A stretch of DNA of 64,000 bases from Rhododendron vialii (GCF_030253575.1 NC_080569.1:5891501-5955500), one strand, 5' to 3'. Positions 32,335-43,860 are shown, counted from the stretch's first letter. Numbers and translations are program-made. The notes: a model not told the origin generated them from the sequence alone.

Positions 32335-34244
32335 GTGACCGTAGGTGTGTGCATGCCGTGAGTTTCGTGGGCATACCGCTGCTGCGGGCCCTATCAGAGT
32401 GCCGCCGGACGCTGCCTCGAGATTTCAAAACCACCATGGCGATCTACGAATACCGTACAACACTTATCCGGACTTAGAATCGCGTTTGAGGTAGTTTTCC
32501 GAAAAACCAAAACCTTTATCTGCATTTTAATGGAGTTACTTAGATTTAAAGTTTATTGAAGACGATGATCTGCTGTTAAATTGTTAATTTATTTTTAGTC
32601 CTGTTTATATTAAAATTTAGTCTGGTTGTGCTGGAATGATTAGTGTTATACCCTGTGAAAATTTATGATCGTTTAACAAATGTTTGATTGTGAAATTATT
32701 ATTGATGTTGCATTGTTAATTTGTATTTGAATGGACGTTTACGTGGTTAATAAATTATTGGAGTAGATAAATATTTATGAAACATTAACAAGAATATTTT
32801 ATAAGTAAAACTTTATTTAGATTGTAAACAAGAAATATTTTAGATTATATATTAGTTAATCTTTAACTCTAATAAATATTGACTAAAATAGCCTCGCATA
32901 ATTTTGTTGTTATAAAAATCTCATATTAATATTTAATATAGTTAGTAAATGCTAAATTTAGAAATAAGTATTTTTTAATAAAAAAATTAGTTTGTAAAAT
33001 CTATAAATAATATGAGAGTTAAAGAAAATATTTAAATAGTAAAAATGTTTTATAAAATTTCTAAATGAGAGAAATAGACTTAATTTTAAGTGTAGTAATT
33101 AATTATTTAACTGAATATTATTTTGTTACTCACATGATTAATTCTATGGTAGGATAAATTTTATTGCATGGTTATGTGTTGTTAGCATGTTAGTACTTTT
33201 AGTTGAAATGTTGAACTGTGTGGTATTTTGTTGTGATTGTAGATTGAACAAATAGGTTCCCGGGGTGGTTACGAGTAGTGAATCATGTAGACGATGATAA
33301 GTAAATGAAAAATGGTAAAGTGTTGGAAGTGTGATTGTGTGGATTGTGATTTGAGCCATGGTGATGGCAAGGGTAACCTATGGGGCCCTGTGTTGAAATG
33401 GGTTACCTGAGGGGCCCGGTGTTGTGACGCTAACGTATGATACGTCATGGGAAGTTTCTCTTCGAGGAAGAAAATGGGTCCCATGAGACGGTTATAGTTA
33501 GTGAGACGTTAATGTATGATACGTCATGGAAAGTTTCTCTTGGAGAAAGAGAATGGGTCCCATGAGACGGTTATAGTTAGCGTGGGGTAGTGGATGTCCG
33601 ACCCTAATGTACGATACGTCATGGGATGACTCGATCCTCCTGTTATGGTCTTAAGTGAGAACATACTCGGTACATAACTTAGATGCGCTCACCTAGGACC
33701 CTGGTGCAGGACAAGCAAGAGGAAGGGTGGACCCATGAGACGATTGTAGTTAGTGGATGTGGGAGGAAAGGATCTCGCGGAGAGAATCCTTAGATTACAT
33801 GTAAGATGATGGATAGTAAAGAAAAAGACGATGTGTTATTATTTTGTACCTTCGGTGTGTTATGAATTATTATATTGTTGATCTGCATATTGTGGTATTG
33901 GGTTTTAGGATTTCTACTTTGTGAATTATCACTCAGGATACGTTTGTATCCTGGCAAATCGTGTGCTTCGGCGTTCAATTTGCCAGAGTGTGCAGGATTC
34001 CACAGTGGAGCAGTTGATACAGGTGGGACCCCTGGAACGGAGTCTTGGCCAACGTTGCTTGGAATTCGTGTCAAAATTAGAGTCGCTCTGGAGTCGCTTT
34101 TATTAAGTAAATGTACATAGATTTTTGTATTATTTTGAAATTGTAATTTTTGTATAAGGATAAACATGGGCCTAATAGTTTGTAAAATTTAGTGTATTTT
34201 TGGGTTAATGTTCCCGAAATCCCTTGAGAAATCGGGGCGTTACA
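31777..34244 (+). mobile_element. Solo LTR, 2.47 kb, inside the LINE
   Basis: It begins TGTAACGACCCGGATTTTTG and ends AATCGGGGCGTTACA, i.e. TG...CA with short inverted ends. The 5-bp duplication ACACG flanks it exactly (31772-31776 and 34245-34249), and the LINE frame continues across the joint. No internal retroviral-type genes, second LTR, primer-binding site or polypurine tract are visible. The size suits the long LTRs of plant Ty3/gypsy elements; the lineage cannot be assigned without its interior. It contains a (GA)n tract at 32304-32331. Confidence 0.85.
33424..33640 (+). repeat. Tandem repeats within the solo LTR
   Basis: Two ~85-bp units contain ATGATACGTCATGG(G/A)AAGTT and AATGGGTCCCATGAGACGGT, with a third partial unit (ACGATACGTCATGGGA) near 33612. 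LTR-internal repeats of this kind often mark the U3 enhancer region. Confidence 0.7.
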
Positions 34245-34640
34245 ACACGGGCTTCGGAAGTGGTGGATTTAATCAAAACCAGAGTAGCCATGTGGATGAA
34301 GGCTAAGTTTGACATCAAAATCTACACAGTGGAGGATTTCAAAGGGTATTTGGATGGGATTCGAAAAGTGAAGTTGTGAAGTGAGCAAGTAAGTAAGTGA
34401 GGTGTTCTTATCCAATCTTGGTTGGATATAGTGTCAGAATGTAGCTCTCTGTAATAGCTATGTATTAAGGTCAAGGTTGTAATCGATGTACCCATTCGAA
34501 TTCAATAAAAAGTTTCGTTTGCTGACCCAAAAAAAAAACTATGACTACAAGTGTCCAGTTCATTCAAGTTTTTGTGCAAATAAAGTGCTCAATGAACTTT
34601 ATAAAATAAACAACTTAAGCCATGGCCCATGATATTTGAA

Positions 34641-35410
34641 ACAGCAATGCTACACACACAGCAAAAGTGTACAAATTTTGTGCACAGATTTTTTATGGGG
34701 TCCACTATGGGTACCACACAAATAATCTGAGCCGTTCATTAAATGTAAAACATTTTTTCAAGGGTCCCCGCGAAAATCAGCTCAATCCGATACTCATAGG
34801 TGCTCGATTCAATCATTCAACTTTTCATTCGAATTTCAGGATAATGAAAAGTTAGATGATTGAATCAAGCACTTATAGGTGTTGGATTAAGTTGATTTTT
34901 TGCGGAGGCCCTTGAAAAAATGTTTTACATTTAATGAACGGCTTGGATTATTTGTGTGGGGCCCGTAGGAGTTCTGCTACACACACAGCAGATCTGTGCA
35001 CAGATTTCATTGTGGGGCCCACCACGGGTCCCACACAAATTATTTGAATCGTTCATTAAATGTAAAATATTTTTTAAAGGGTCCACGTAAAAAATAGGCT
35101 CAATCCAATACCTATAAGTACTTCATCCAACTATCTAATTTTTCATTCAGATTTTCGGATAATGGAAAGTTATATAACTGAATCGAGCACCTATAGGTAT
35201 CGGATTGAACTTATTTTCTATGGGACCCTTGAAAAAATATTTTACATTTAATGAACGGCTCGGATGATTTGTGTGGAACCCTTGGTGGACCCCACAACAA
35301 AATTTGTGCACAAATTTGCTGTGTGGGTAGACTTTCTGGGCCAGTAGTGGGCCCCAAAAAAAATCTGTGCACAAAATCTGTTCACTTTTGCTGTGTGTGT
35401 AACATTTCTG
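34641..35410. mobile_element. Dimeric MITE of the GCCGTTCATTAAATGT family
   Basis: Two complete ~350-bp units lie head-to-tail (34641-34985 and about 34973-35410), each an internal inverted repeat with blocks such as GCCGTTCATTAAATGTAAAA / TTTTACATTTAATGAACGGC. Outer ends CAGCAATGCTACACACACAG and (inverse complement) CAGAAATGTTACACACACAG match. TATTTGAA flanks the pair (34633-34640 and 35411-35418), so the dimer appears to have inserted as one unit. Confidence 0.75.
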
Positions 35411-36286
35411 TATTTGAAGAGGTTTCACCGAGGCACACTGCAACTCCGCAAAACATTTGCTGCACCACAGACCTAGGTCCTTTTTTATGACGTGAGATAG
35501 TAACAAGTATATTCTTCATGTACGTTTGCGTCTTACGGTACAAATTATTGTGGGTCAAGATTTAAATGCCAAAGTAGGGTCTTGAATTGAACAGTAACAG
35601 TCGAATAGGTCAAGATCGCAGGCTTAGGGTTCCAAACCTGTGGTTCCAAATTAAATCCACCACAGTGAAACAATATGACTGGGAAGAGAGAGAGAAGATC
35701 GACCTAGGCACATGTAGGATTCGGTGTGTGTGTGAGAGAGAGAGAGAGAGAGTCTAAGTTCGGCGAGAGCGAGAGATGAGAAAAAGCCCTTGTTCGATGA
35801 GACTGTTCGGTGAGAGAGAGAGAGAGAGAGGTAGCTTTGCATAGGTTTACGTTGGGGAAGCCAGCAGCTATAAAAAAAGGCTACAACGATAAGATTGAGA
35901 TAAATGATATATATTTATTCCCGGGGTATAAAATTTATTAACCGAACAAGAGTTTTGGATTTGGTTCATAATCTAGGATTGTATCCACCTAACCGAACAA
36001 GGGCTAAAATGTATAGGTTATCGATTTCACTCATCTTATTTACTACACGTATATATATACATATATATAAAAGACCTGACTTTGATTATTAAAGTTTCAA
36101 GTGATCGAGGAAAACAACTCCCCTCATATGGTGAGTTAAAATCGATAGCTATGGCTAAGACTATATCCTGTTACTCGGAATACGAAGAGCAATCACACGA
36201 ATCCATCTACTTGCGTGCTTATTTTATGCATAAATTCCCAACAAATGTGGGTTGCAAAGAACCTTTTGAACTCCAATATAGCTAAG

Positions 36287-36850
36287 AAACTGATTTTCTC
36301 GCTCTACTTTTTATTGAAGGCGCTCTAATTTTAACGTAAAGTTACTAGTAATTTTATGAACAAAGTAAAGTGCCATCAGTAAAAATTAAAGTGCGAATAT
36401 CAATTTTCTATACTTATTCCCACTCCAATATATTTTAATGGGAGATTATACTTTGTTTGGTTTGTGATTTGAGTAGTGTTTTTGAAGTGGAGAGAGAAAT
36501 GAGAGTAATGACTGGAAAGAGATAGAGTGAGAAATGTGAGTAATAATTGCAAAGTTAGAGAGAGAAATGAGAAAACTGATTTTCTCGCTTTACTTTTTAC
36601 TGATGGCGCTTTAATTTTAACGTAAAGTTACTAGTAATTTCATGAACAAAGTAAAACGTCATCAGTAAAAAGTGAAGTGCGAATATCAATTTTCTATACT
36701 TATTCCCACTCCAATATATTTTAGTGGGAGATTATATTTTGTTTGGTTTGTGATATGAGTAGTGTTTTTGAAGTGGAGAGAGAAATGAGAGTAATGATTG
36801 GAGAGAGATAGAGTGAGAAATGAGAGTAATGATTAAACTGAGAAATTTTT
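36287..36850. repeat. Tandem duplication, 2 x 286 bp
   Basis: The two units start AACTGATTTTCTCGCT at about 36289 and 36575 and agree over nearly the full period. Each unit contains the ~105-bp palindromic repeat also found at 15579-15683, plus a GAGAGAAATGAGAGTAATGA segment. Confidence 0.85.
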
Positions 36851-37371
36851 TTGAGTAGAGTAATGAAGTGAACAAGGCATAATGTGATAAGTCCACTATA
36901 GACATTTCATAAACCCACAAGTCTACCTAATAGTTTCGTAAAGCTATAAGTCCACACAACCTAAACCTTATGGTACCCTATGAAAATTTCCAAAATCCAA
37001 AACGTTATAAAATTGCCTAAGCCACTAAAATCCTATAATAGGAAAGTGCACTCTAAAGTCCTTTGAAAGTGCCTAAATGCTAGGGTACTCTAAAATAGGA
37101 TAATCTACCTTATAATAGAAAAGTGCACTCTAAAATCTTATAAAAGTGTCTAAATCCTAAGGTACCCTAAAATAAACTTGAGACCTTATAAAATTAATAG
37201 GAGAACTTGCAAGCTTATAAAGTTCATATAATGGGCCTAAGAATATTTTTTATTTTATTTTATACTTTCCCTATGTCTCACTATTCTAAATAATTTTTTT
37301 TATCTGACAAAAGTAACATTTTATTAAGAGGGAAGGGAAAAGGGAATTCCAACCAAGAGTAGAAAAGAACT
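36851..37371. other. AT-rich spacer without a supported gene
   Basis: It contains loosely repeated phrases (CCTATAATAGGAAAGTGCAC near 37032 and a similar one near 37116). Nothing coding is supported. Confidence 0.5.
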
Positions 37372-37735
37372 GTGCTACACACATGGCAATTTGTGCACAG
37401 ATTGTGCACAGATTTCGTTGTGGGGCCCACCACGGGTCTCACACAAATCATCCGAGCCGTTCATTAAATGTAAAACATTTTTTCAAGGGTTCCCGTAAAA
37501 AATAAGCTCAATCTAATACTTATAGATGCTTCATCCAACCATCTAACTTTTCATTCAGATTTCCGGATAATGAAAAGTTATATGATTGGATCAAACACCT
37601 ATAAGTATCGGATTGAGATTATTTTTAAGGGGACCCTTGAAAAAATATTTTACATTTAATGAACGATTCGGATGATTTATGTGAGACCTGTGGTGGGCTC
37701 CATAAGATTGTATGTGTATGTAGACTTTCTGAGTT
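37372..37735. mobile_element. MITE of the GCCGTTCATTAAATGT family, single copy
   Basis: It carries the same blocks as each unit of the 34.6-kb dimer: GGGGCCCACCACGGGT, GCCGTTCATTAAATGTAAAA, CTTTTCATTCAGATTTCCGG and the inverse ATTTTACATTTAATGAACGA. Ends are blurred. Confidence 0.65.
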
Positions 37736-38084
37736 GAAAAATATATCCGGATCGGACAAAGCCTAATCACACCAATAGGGCAAAGCCCAATACATCTACC
37801 GTGGCTTTCTAATTCCTCGCCATATGGTGTTTCAATTCTCTTTTATATCATATATATATGTATTAAGACGGAGTTCATATATTTTGTCTTGTGAGATGAA
37901 AGAGGCTCTTGTCCTCAGGGCACTGAATAATTTCCCCTAAAAATGAGATCCAGCCCAACTGTACCTGAGAAATGCATATTGAATCATTAATTTGAAGTCG
38001 GTGGGAATTTAATTCACAGAAGCTGCACAAAACAAGTGAGTTGTATGATGAGAGAATTTATTTCGAAAAGTCTACGGTTCCCAA

Positions 38085-38340
38085 TCCCAAAGGATCCCGA
38101 CGCCTTGCTGGGCACACTCCAGCCATTGGACGGCCGATCCGAGCCGTCCAAAAATTCTATAAAAAAAATTGAGTGGGCCCTCGCTAGAATCAACGACATC
38201 CGATGTGTGTAGGCACTTGATCCAAACACTTAATGTTTTTTGTATTTATATGGCTCGGATCGGCCGTCCGGTGGCCGGAGTGTGCCCGGAAGGGCGTTGG
38301 GATCCGATCAGGATCCCTTTGGTCGGAAACTGTAGCACCG
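38085..38340. mobile_element. Foldback MITE with GGATCC / CGGCCGTCC arms
   Basis: Left arm CAAAGGATCCCGACGCCTT, GACGGCCGATCCGAGCCGTC; right arm GGCTCGGATCGGCCGTCC, AGGGCGTTGGGATCCGATCA. The arms are inverse complements with a ~100-bp centre. The family recurs at 56.0-56.4 kb (shared CCAAAAATTCTATAAAAAAA). Confidence 0.65.
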
Positions 38341-39309
38341 CTAAATTTATTTGTCTAAAAAGCTTGATTGAGAACAATACTCCGATCATTAGTATAGACC
38401 CTGAAATGAGTTCTACACAAGGAGGTGTACATTTGGCACCATATAGTTGGGCTCCAAAAAAGTTACACAACTAATGAGACAAAAAAATATGTGTACAGTA
38501 CCATACGTCAAAAACACGAGTAACAGACACCAAAAAAAATATGCATACTAACTTATTCACGGCTAAGTTTCTCTGTTCTTCAAAACTATCCATACCATAT
38601 ATAAACTTCCAAGTTCCCAAAGTAACCACTTGCGTAACTAACAAAAAAACATGCCCAAAATTACGCATATCATTATCATCCACCAACAGGTCCAACACAT
38701 TCGTAACATTTATATGGCACATCCCAGCTTTCTACAAAAGTAATTCTATGTTTTTGTTCTGAGAGGAAATTGATGCTATAAAGGGATTATGATGCTGGTA
38801 GTTGCTTGACAACCAGGAGGCTTACAAAACCTGAAAGTTCAACTCTAACATCAATTCATGCGACGGGTCAGAATATGCGCGAGTTTACCCCAATTATAAA
38901 TAAATCCCCTTCTAATACATGGTGCAATTGGTTCATGATCCATCGATATATTGAACCGAAAACCAAGGTATTAAAAGAAAAAAACAAAGGCACTGTCGTA
39001 GACTTAAAAATTTGAAATCAAGCCCACGACCATTCAAAAAATGATCAAGCCTTTGAGGAGCTTTCCCATTATGCCAATTCCGACCTATATACACCAGAAT
39101 ACTCTCTAAACAGCAGAGTTTAATGATTGAATGGGAAAAGGGAAAAGGAAAAAGAAAATATACAGGAAAAATGAAGAAAAAACAAACCCAGTATGGTGTG
39201 GACTGGTGGATGGAGCGATTTTAGGTAGTAGTTGGAAAAGCAATCAATGGTGGAAACCCTACATGCTACCACTTCTCTTTCTTTTTCGGTAAAGCTACAT
39301 GCTGACGCT
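38341..39309. other. Spacer and probable 3' UTR of FRF-like C
   Basis: No gene is supported. The part next to 39309 should be the 3' UTR of the minus-strand FRF-like C gene. Confidence 0.4.
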
Positions 39310-42300
39310 TCAACTTGGCTGTAACTGATCTTCTTCTTCTTCTTCTTCCTCATCTTCAACTTCTTTCACCTTTTCAACTATTTCTTGGATACTTTTTGTA
39401 AGGTGGCTAGTGTGGTTTTCTATATCTTTCAAAACCATGTCTAGTTTGTTTCGGCACTCTGCCAACTGTTGGTTTGTGCGTTGAAGCTGCGTCGATAACT
39501 CCCGAATTTTCTTATCCTTTTCATCCTGCACATAAAAGGGAAGCCGGGTTACACTTTTTTTACAGGTAAAAAGCGGAGATGTAGGAAATTTGAGCCAGCA
39601 ACAACATCAGCTAATCATTTCGAAATGTATTTCACCAGTGAGTGATATAATAGAGATGGACAGGGAAAAAAGGGTGAGAGAAGAGGATACAGACAGATTT
39701 TTGTCACTTACAAAGTTGTTTTCATAATGGAAGAAGGGAAATGGCATTACAAGCAATAAAAAATGCGATGCCTTCAGGGTAAATGCTCACAAAATGCAGC
39801 TTCTCTGCCAAGCAATATAGCTTATGGTTAAACCAACAGGCCCTTGAAGGATCTTTTTCCGTAAGACTCTACTTCTAACAAAGTTGAGGGTCTGTTCAAT
39901 AAAAAAACAAAGTTGAGGGGATTTTTCAGTAACTCTTCCAATTTTTAGCTACTGGGAGCTTTGCCCTTTCTCAAAAGAGACGAGCAACAATCAGGCCTGA
40001 TATTGGCCTGCGACATGTTGAATACCAGTTACAATTATTGTCTACAAAACCAAATATTAGTCTCCAAATTTAGGACATTTGTGGCAAATTCTGAGTCTCT
40101 GTTACCGAACACAGGATTTGAGCTTAACAGTGATTCATCACACTCCATGTACTTTTTAAGGGACATTTCAAGTTTCAACTACAGAAATGATAACTACACA
40201 GACGAATAATGCACAGATCTTGCACTGATCGAGATGTGGGGTCCACTACGGGTCCCACACAAACGATTCGAGCCGTTTATTAAATTTAAAATATTTTTTC
40301 AAAGGTCCCCGTGAAAAATCAGCTCAATCTGATAACTATAGATACTTGATCCAATCATCTAACATTTTGTTCAGTTTCGAATCTGCACGAAAAGTTAGAT
40401 GATTGGATGGAGTACTTCTTGATTTTGAATTGAGCTGATTTTTCGCGGAAGCTATTGAAAAAATGTTTTAAATTCAATGAAAGGATCAGATTCTTTGTAT
40501 GGGACCCGTAATGGGCCTCACAACTTGATCAGTGCATGATCTGTACGCCATTCATCTGTGTGAATAGCACATCTGTTTCAACTAACTATAAAATCGATCG
40601 CGGTATGGGATGCTGAAACTTTACGGGGTAACCTTGCATGTCAAGAGGAAGTGGCACGATAAAAATTTATTAAGGCGAGTAGGGGCGGCTGCACTTTATC
40701 CCAAGGGGGTTCAAGTGAACCCTTGGGTTCAAAAAATGCACTAAAATTTTGTATTTTTTTTACATATAATTTAGTTTTTATTTGATATTGTCGGTACTGA
40801 GTCATTTAGACAAAGTAAATGGAAATTCACTTAAATTTGTGAGTAAGTAGATCCTATAGCCCAAAAAACAAAATTAACTAGGCCCAATAAATTGCCAACC
40901 AAAAGAAATATGTTTATTTAATATAGAGCATTGTATACAAAAAATTTCTTTACGTTTTTGTCATGCTGGACGAAAATCCTGGAGCCTCCCTTGAGGGTGA
41001 GGCCATAGAATCTTGGTCATATAGGTTAGAGACCTGAAATGCCGTAGAATCTTGGTCGTATCTTACACCGGAAATGCAATTCATCTCTGATGCCTTAATG
41101 CAAACTATGATTCAACAGAAACTAGCAGCTTTTGTACCAGATCAAAAGATTTCGATGTGCGGCTTTAAGGGATGAAGACTTCCATGCAGCATTGCTTTTA
41201 TGTATGTATCAGAGTATGAATTTACACATCAGTTTTTTCTTCTACTTATTTACTGGTAAAGGGTTGGGCAAATTCCGCGAACATATACATCACTCATGGA
41301 GGGCTTAACCCGAATAGCCTTAACTTTGCGTATGGTGACTTTGGGGAGCAAGACCAAAACAGATCAATGATAGGATATCCTCCTACTCAAGTAATTTCGT
41401 GATTTACTATCTCACCTGAAAGGGCGATCCACTAAATGAGTCTATCACCATTCAGGCAAGAGCTGAAAGACTTGTTAAAAACATAAGGACAACTGAAACT
41501 CCCTGGCAAATACATGATGCAGGTAAATATAATCCACCACTATCTTTGTGCACATATGCAAGCAATTTCAATGGCGAATTATAGAGACCAAAAGATTGAC
41601 TAGTGGTTGTCAATATGCAGCAACAAGACATTCACTAAACTGCCACCCAGGGGCGTGGTGTTGTACCAACTTAAAATTCTGTCTCTACATGCTATAGTTT
41701 CTATGGGTATTGTCAGCAGTGTGGACCAGAAAAGTATCATAAGTTTAACCCATTGGAGAATAGTTTATAGAACTAAAGAAGACAGTAGAAAGGGAAGGGG
41801 AGAACAATCAGTGGAAGTTGTGCACATTGTTGCGATTCTGACAAGGATGCCAGGCCTTAAGAGGCTTAAACAAGTAAAGATGGACAAGAAATTGCTACAA
41901 AACTAGACTCAACTAGAGTAGAGAGATAATAAAGAGTAAAGATAAAGAACAAGTGTGCATGTCGCGAAACAAAAGTAAGTTACTCATGCTAATGATTATC
42001 TCAACTAACCTGAGGCCGGGCCTGAACTGTGCCACGACGACCCTTCCCTGCAGGTATCCCCAACGGGTGACTATGCACTGTTTCAAGTTTTGTGACAACC
42101 CATTTTTCAGATTTCTCCTTCCTCACCATTATCATGGCCTTGCATCCTTCCCTAGTTAACTCCCTCGGCTTCCTCACTTCAAGCCTCTTTAATTTCCTAT
42201 TATTTACCCTAAAACCTTCTTTATTACAAAGAAACCTGCGACTAATAAGTGACCCATCATGACTTGAACGATGGCAGTTACCGACACGGATGATGAACCC

Positions 42301-43662
42301 CATGCGCTTTGCATATGCATCATAGAATGCCATGGCAGCCTCTTCAGACTCAAACTCCATTCCAATGTAAGGTTCCCCATTACCATCCGTTTCATGAATA
42401 ATTAATTCTCTTTCATCGTATAACGCGAGCATTTCTCCCTCGGACCCACAGATCTCCCTTCCAAACATACTTTCTGCCATCTTGTTGTCTGCATCAGAGT
42501 CGTTCATATCTGCATCAGGTTGTATTCCAGCAGGCTCTTCAGTCATCTTGAAATGCTGACTCATATGTGTCGAGAAATTCACTGCTAAAACAATGTGAAC
42601 AAAGTCAATGTCCCAAATCCAATGTGAGAGCAGATTCAATTTTTTAGTGTTCACATCCATAGGAAACATTAAAAACCATCTTACAATTCAAAATGGTATT
42701 TTCTTGGAGCTTATGAGAGAGTTATAGATTGTGTTGTTGCCCCTATATGGAGCATTTTGATGATGCCTGGGTCTGTGTTGGAGCTTATGATGGTGTCATA
42801 GGAGCTTGTGATCGTTTACAAACTTTTTGGTGTTGTTTCGTTCGGAATTCTTTCCACTGCTTCTGTAATAAAAAACGAAGACATCAAAATTTGAAAACCA
42901 TACCACCAAACAGTGCCTGCCTCCCAATTTTCATTACATTTTAGGTTTTGTTTGTAAGAATTATGAAGAATGGTCCCCTCAAAATTGTGTGATTATTATA
43001 TAAAGATGATATTATGTTGTTAATATATGAATACCTATGATTTGGTCCCCACAATAAGATTCTGCGTCCGCCACTGGCTCTAAACCTACATTTAGGAGTT
43101 CAGAATAGTGGAATTGCATACTTACCGGTGCATATAAACCTGCACTCAATCAAACAAATTAAAGAAGTATTTCTAATGCAATTTTATCGACTTTCTCAAA
43201 TCTGGATATGACTAAATTGGACCGTAAAAAAAAAAAAATACCCCGTCCAACAAAACCCACCAAAATAATTCCTATTTGGAGAAAAAAAAGAAGGGAAAAA
43301 TCTGAATCTAGACTAAGAAGAAAGCAAACCCTACACATTCAAACGTTCGAACGCAAAAGCTATCATCTTCGTCAATCCGAGGTTCGGATAGTGATTAAAA
43401 AAAAAAAACACAATACGATTATCAGGAAGCTACTGAGAAATCCTTTTGATTGATTCCTTGTATCCAAACACCGTGAATGAATTGAAGCCTTATAGACATG
43501 ATTATTTTCCATGTATATGTAGAAGCAAAGGCGAGGACAGTCAGTTCTAGGGTTTTCAGTGTCTTTCCGCTGTAGTTTTAAGTCCTTGGATTCAAACATA
43601 TACATATAATAGTTTTATCTTCCATTGGAAACGATTGTGTGGTTTCAAGGGCAGCGTAATAG

Positions 43663-43701
<39 letters not shown>

Positions 43702-43705
43702 CACT
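39310..43705 (-). CDS. FRF-like protein C: FAR1 DNA-binding domain plus coiled coil
   Basis: Coding exons are 43705 (one base), 42581..42010 and 39525..39310, giving 262 residues. The 5' exon ends TCCCCA before donor GTGAGT at 43704; exon 2 starts TGAATTTC after TTTTAGCAG. As in FRF-like B the initiator ATG is split A|TG. The FAR1 domain is at about residues 69-175 (GEPYIGMEFESEEAAMAFYD) with Cys119 (LCNKEGF), Cys147 (REGCKA) and His170/His172; the last motif is HSHPL instead of HNHPL. Exon 2 ends at donor GTTAGT; the final exon follows TGTGCAG and encodes DEKDKKIRELSTQLQRTNQQ, a coiled coil and a seven-Glu acidic tail. The N-terminal ~65 residues are acidic and longer than in B. Family role as for B. 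If the split start is wrong, the next in-frame ATG gives a protein six residues shorter. Confidence 0.87.
40197..40564. mobile_element. Diverged MITE of the GCCGTTCATTAAATGT family, in FRF-C intron 2
   Basis: Ends CACAGACGAATAATGCACAG and (inverse complement) CACACAGATGAATGGCGTAC are related. The interior keeps GTCCACTACGGGTCCCACAC and CAAAGGTCCCCGTGAAAAAT, an inverted layout like the 34.6-kb units. Confidence 0.6.
40963..41660 (+). pseudogene. Exon-like fragments of an unrecognised gene, antisense in FRF-C intron 2
   Basis: Three coding-like pieces with plausible splice sites occur in order on the plus strand. First, after a small internal duplication: ESWSYLTPEMQFISDALMQT. Second, 41274-41393: WANSANIYITHGGLNPNSLN then FAYGDFGEQDQNRSMIGYPP, ending before GTAATT. 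Third, 41456-41519: ARAERLVKNIRTTETPWQIH, between ATTCAG and GTAAAT. Stops interrupt the first piece (TGA at about 41035). I do not recognise the protein. It may be a fragment captured by a transposon or an old gene relic. Confidence 0.4.
43668..43700. repeat. GA microsatellite at the 5' splice site of FRF-like C
   Basis: On the gene strand the proposed donor GTGAGT is followed directly by (CT)n. Confidence 0.9.
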
Positions 43706-43860
43706 GGGGACGGGGTTTTGCTTCGCAGCCTCAGCGATTACAACTTTGGAGCACAGCGGTTAGTAAGAAATTATCAAAGGGTAAAAACTTCACTGACCTC
43801 CCCGAGGAACCTGACAATAACAAGTGCAATTTTGTTCACGCTCTTTGAAAGAAGATGAAC

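Larger units (their letters stand above)
31301..34536 (+). mobile_element. 5'-truncated LINE (zf-RVT end), split by a solo LTR
   Basis: A perfect 17-bp target duplication AACTATGACTACAAGTG flanks it (31284-31300 and 34537-34553), and it ends in an A-run. The coding remnant is the C-terminal zinc-binding region of a plant LINE reverse transcriptase: WTTDKVFSVKSVYRQWE, then after a frameshift near 31390 LSPPKVEIFSWMAIQDRVAT, CPLCSLHVETPQHLLLHC and FFATIWSIWLTRNGYIFNG. The frame resumes beyond the LTR as VVDLIKTRVAMWMKAKFDIK and stops at 34377. Without the LTR the insert is 768 bp, a typical dead-on-arrival copy. Confidence 0.92.
28973..36115. repeat. Segmental tandem duplication, copy 2
   Basis: Collinear with 17611-27100 apart from insertions. 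Its private insertions are a foldback MITE (29017-29400), a small MITE (31054-31200), a LINE with a solo LTR (31301-34536) and a MITE dimer (34641-35410). Blocks shared with copy 1 include TTTGTCCGGAGGAATGAACA near 30839, CAAATAAAGTGCTCAATGAA near 34578, GTTTCACCGAGGCACACTGC near 35422 and AATGTATAGGTTATCGATTT near 36008. Confidence 0.85.

Noticed and set aside
43625..43858. Plus-strand ORF with an RERERE tract
   Set aside because: It translates a GA microsatellite in the 5' UTR region of a minus-strand gene.
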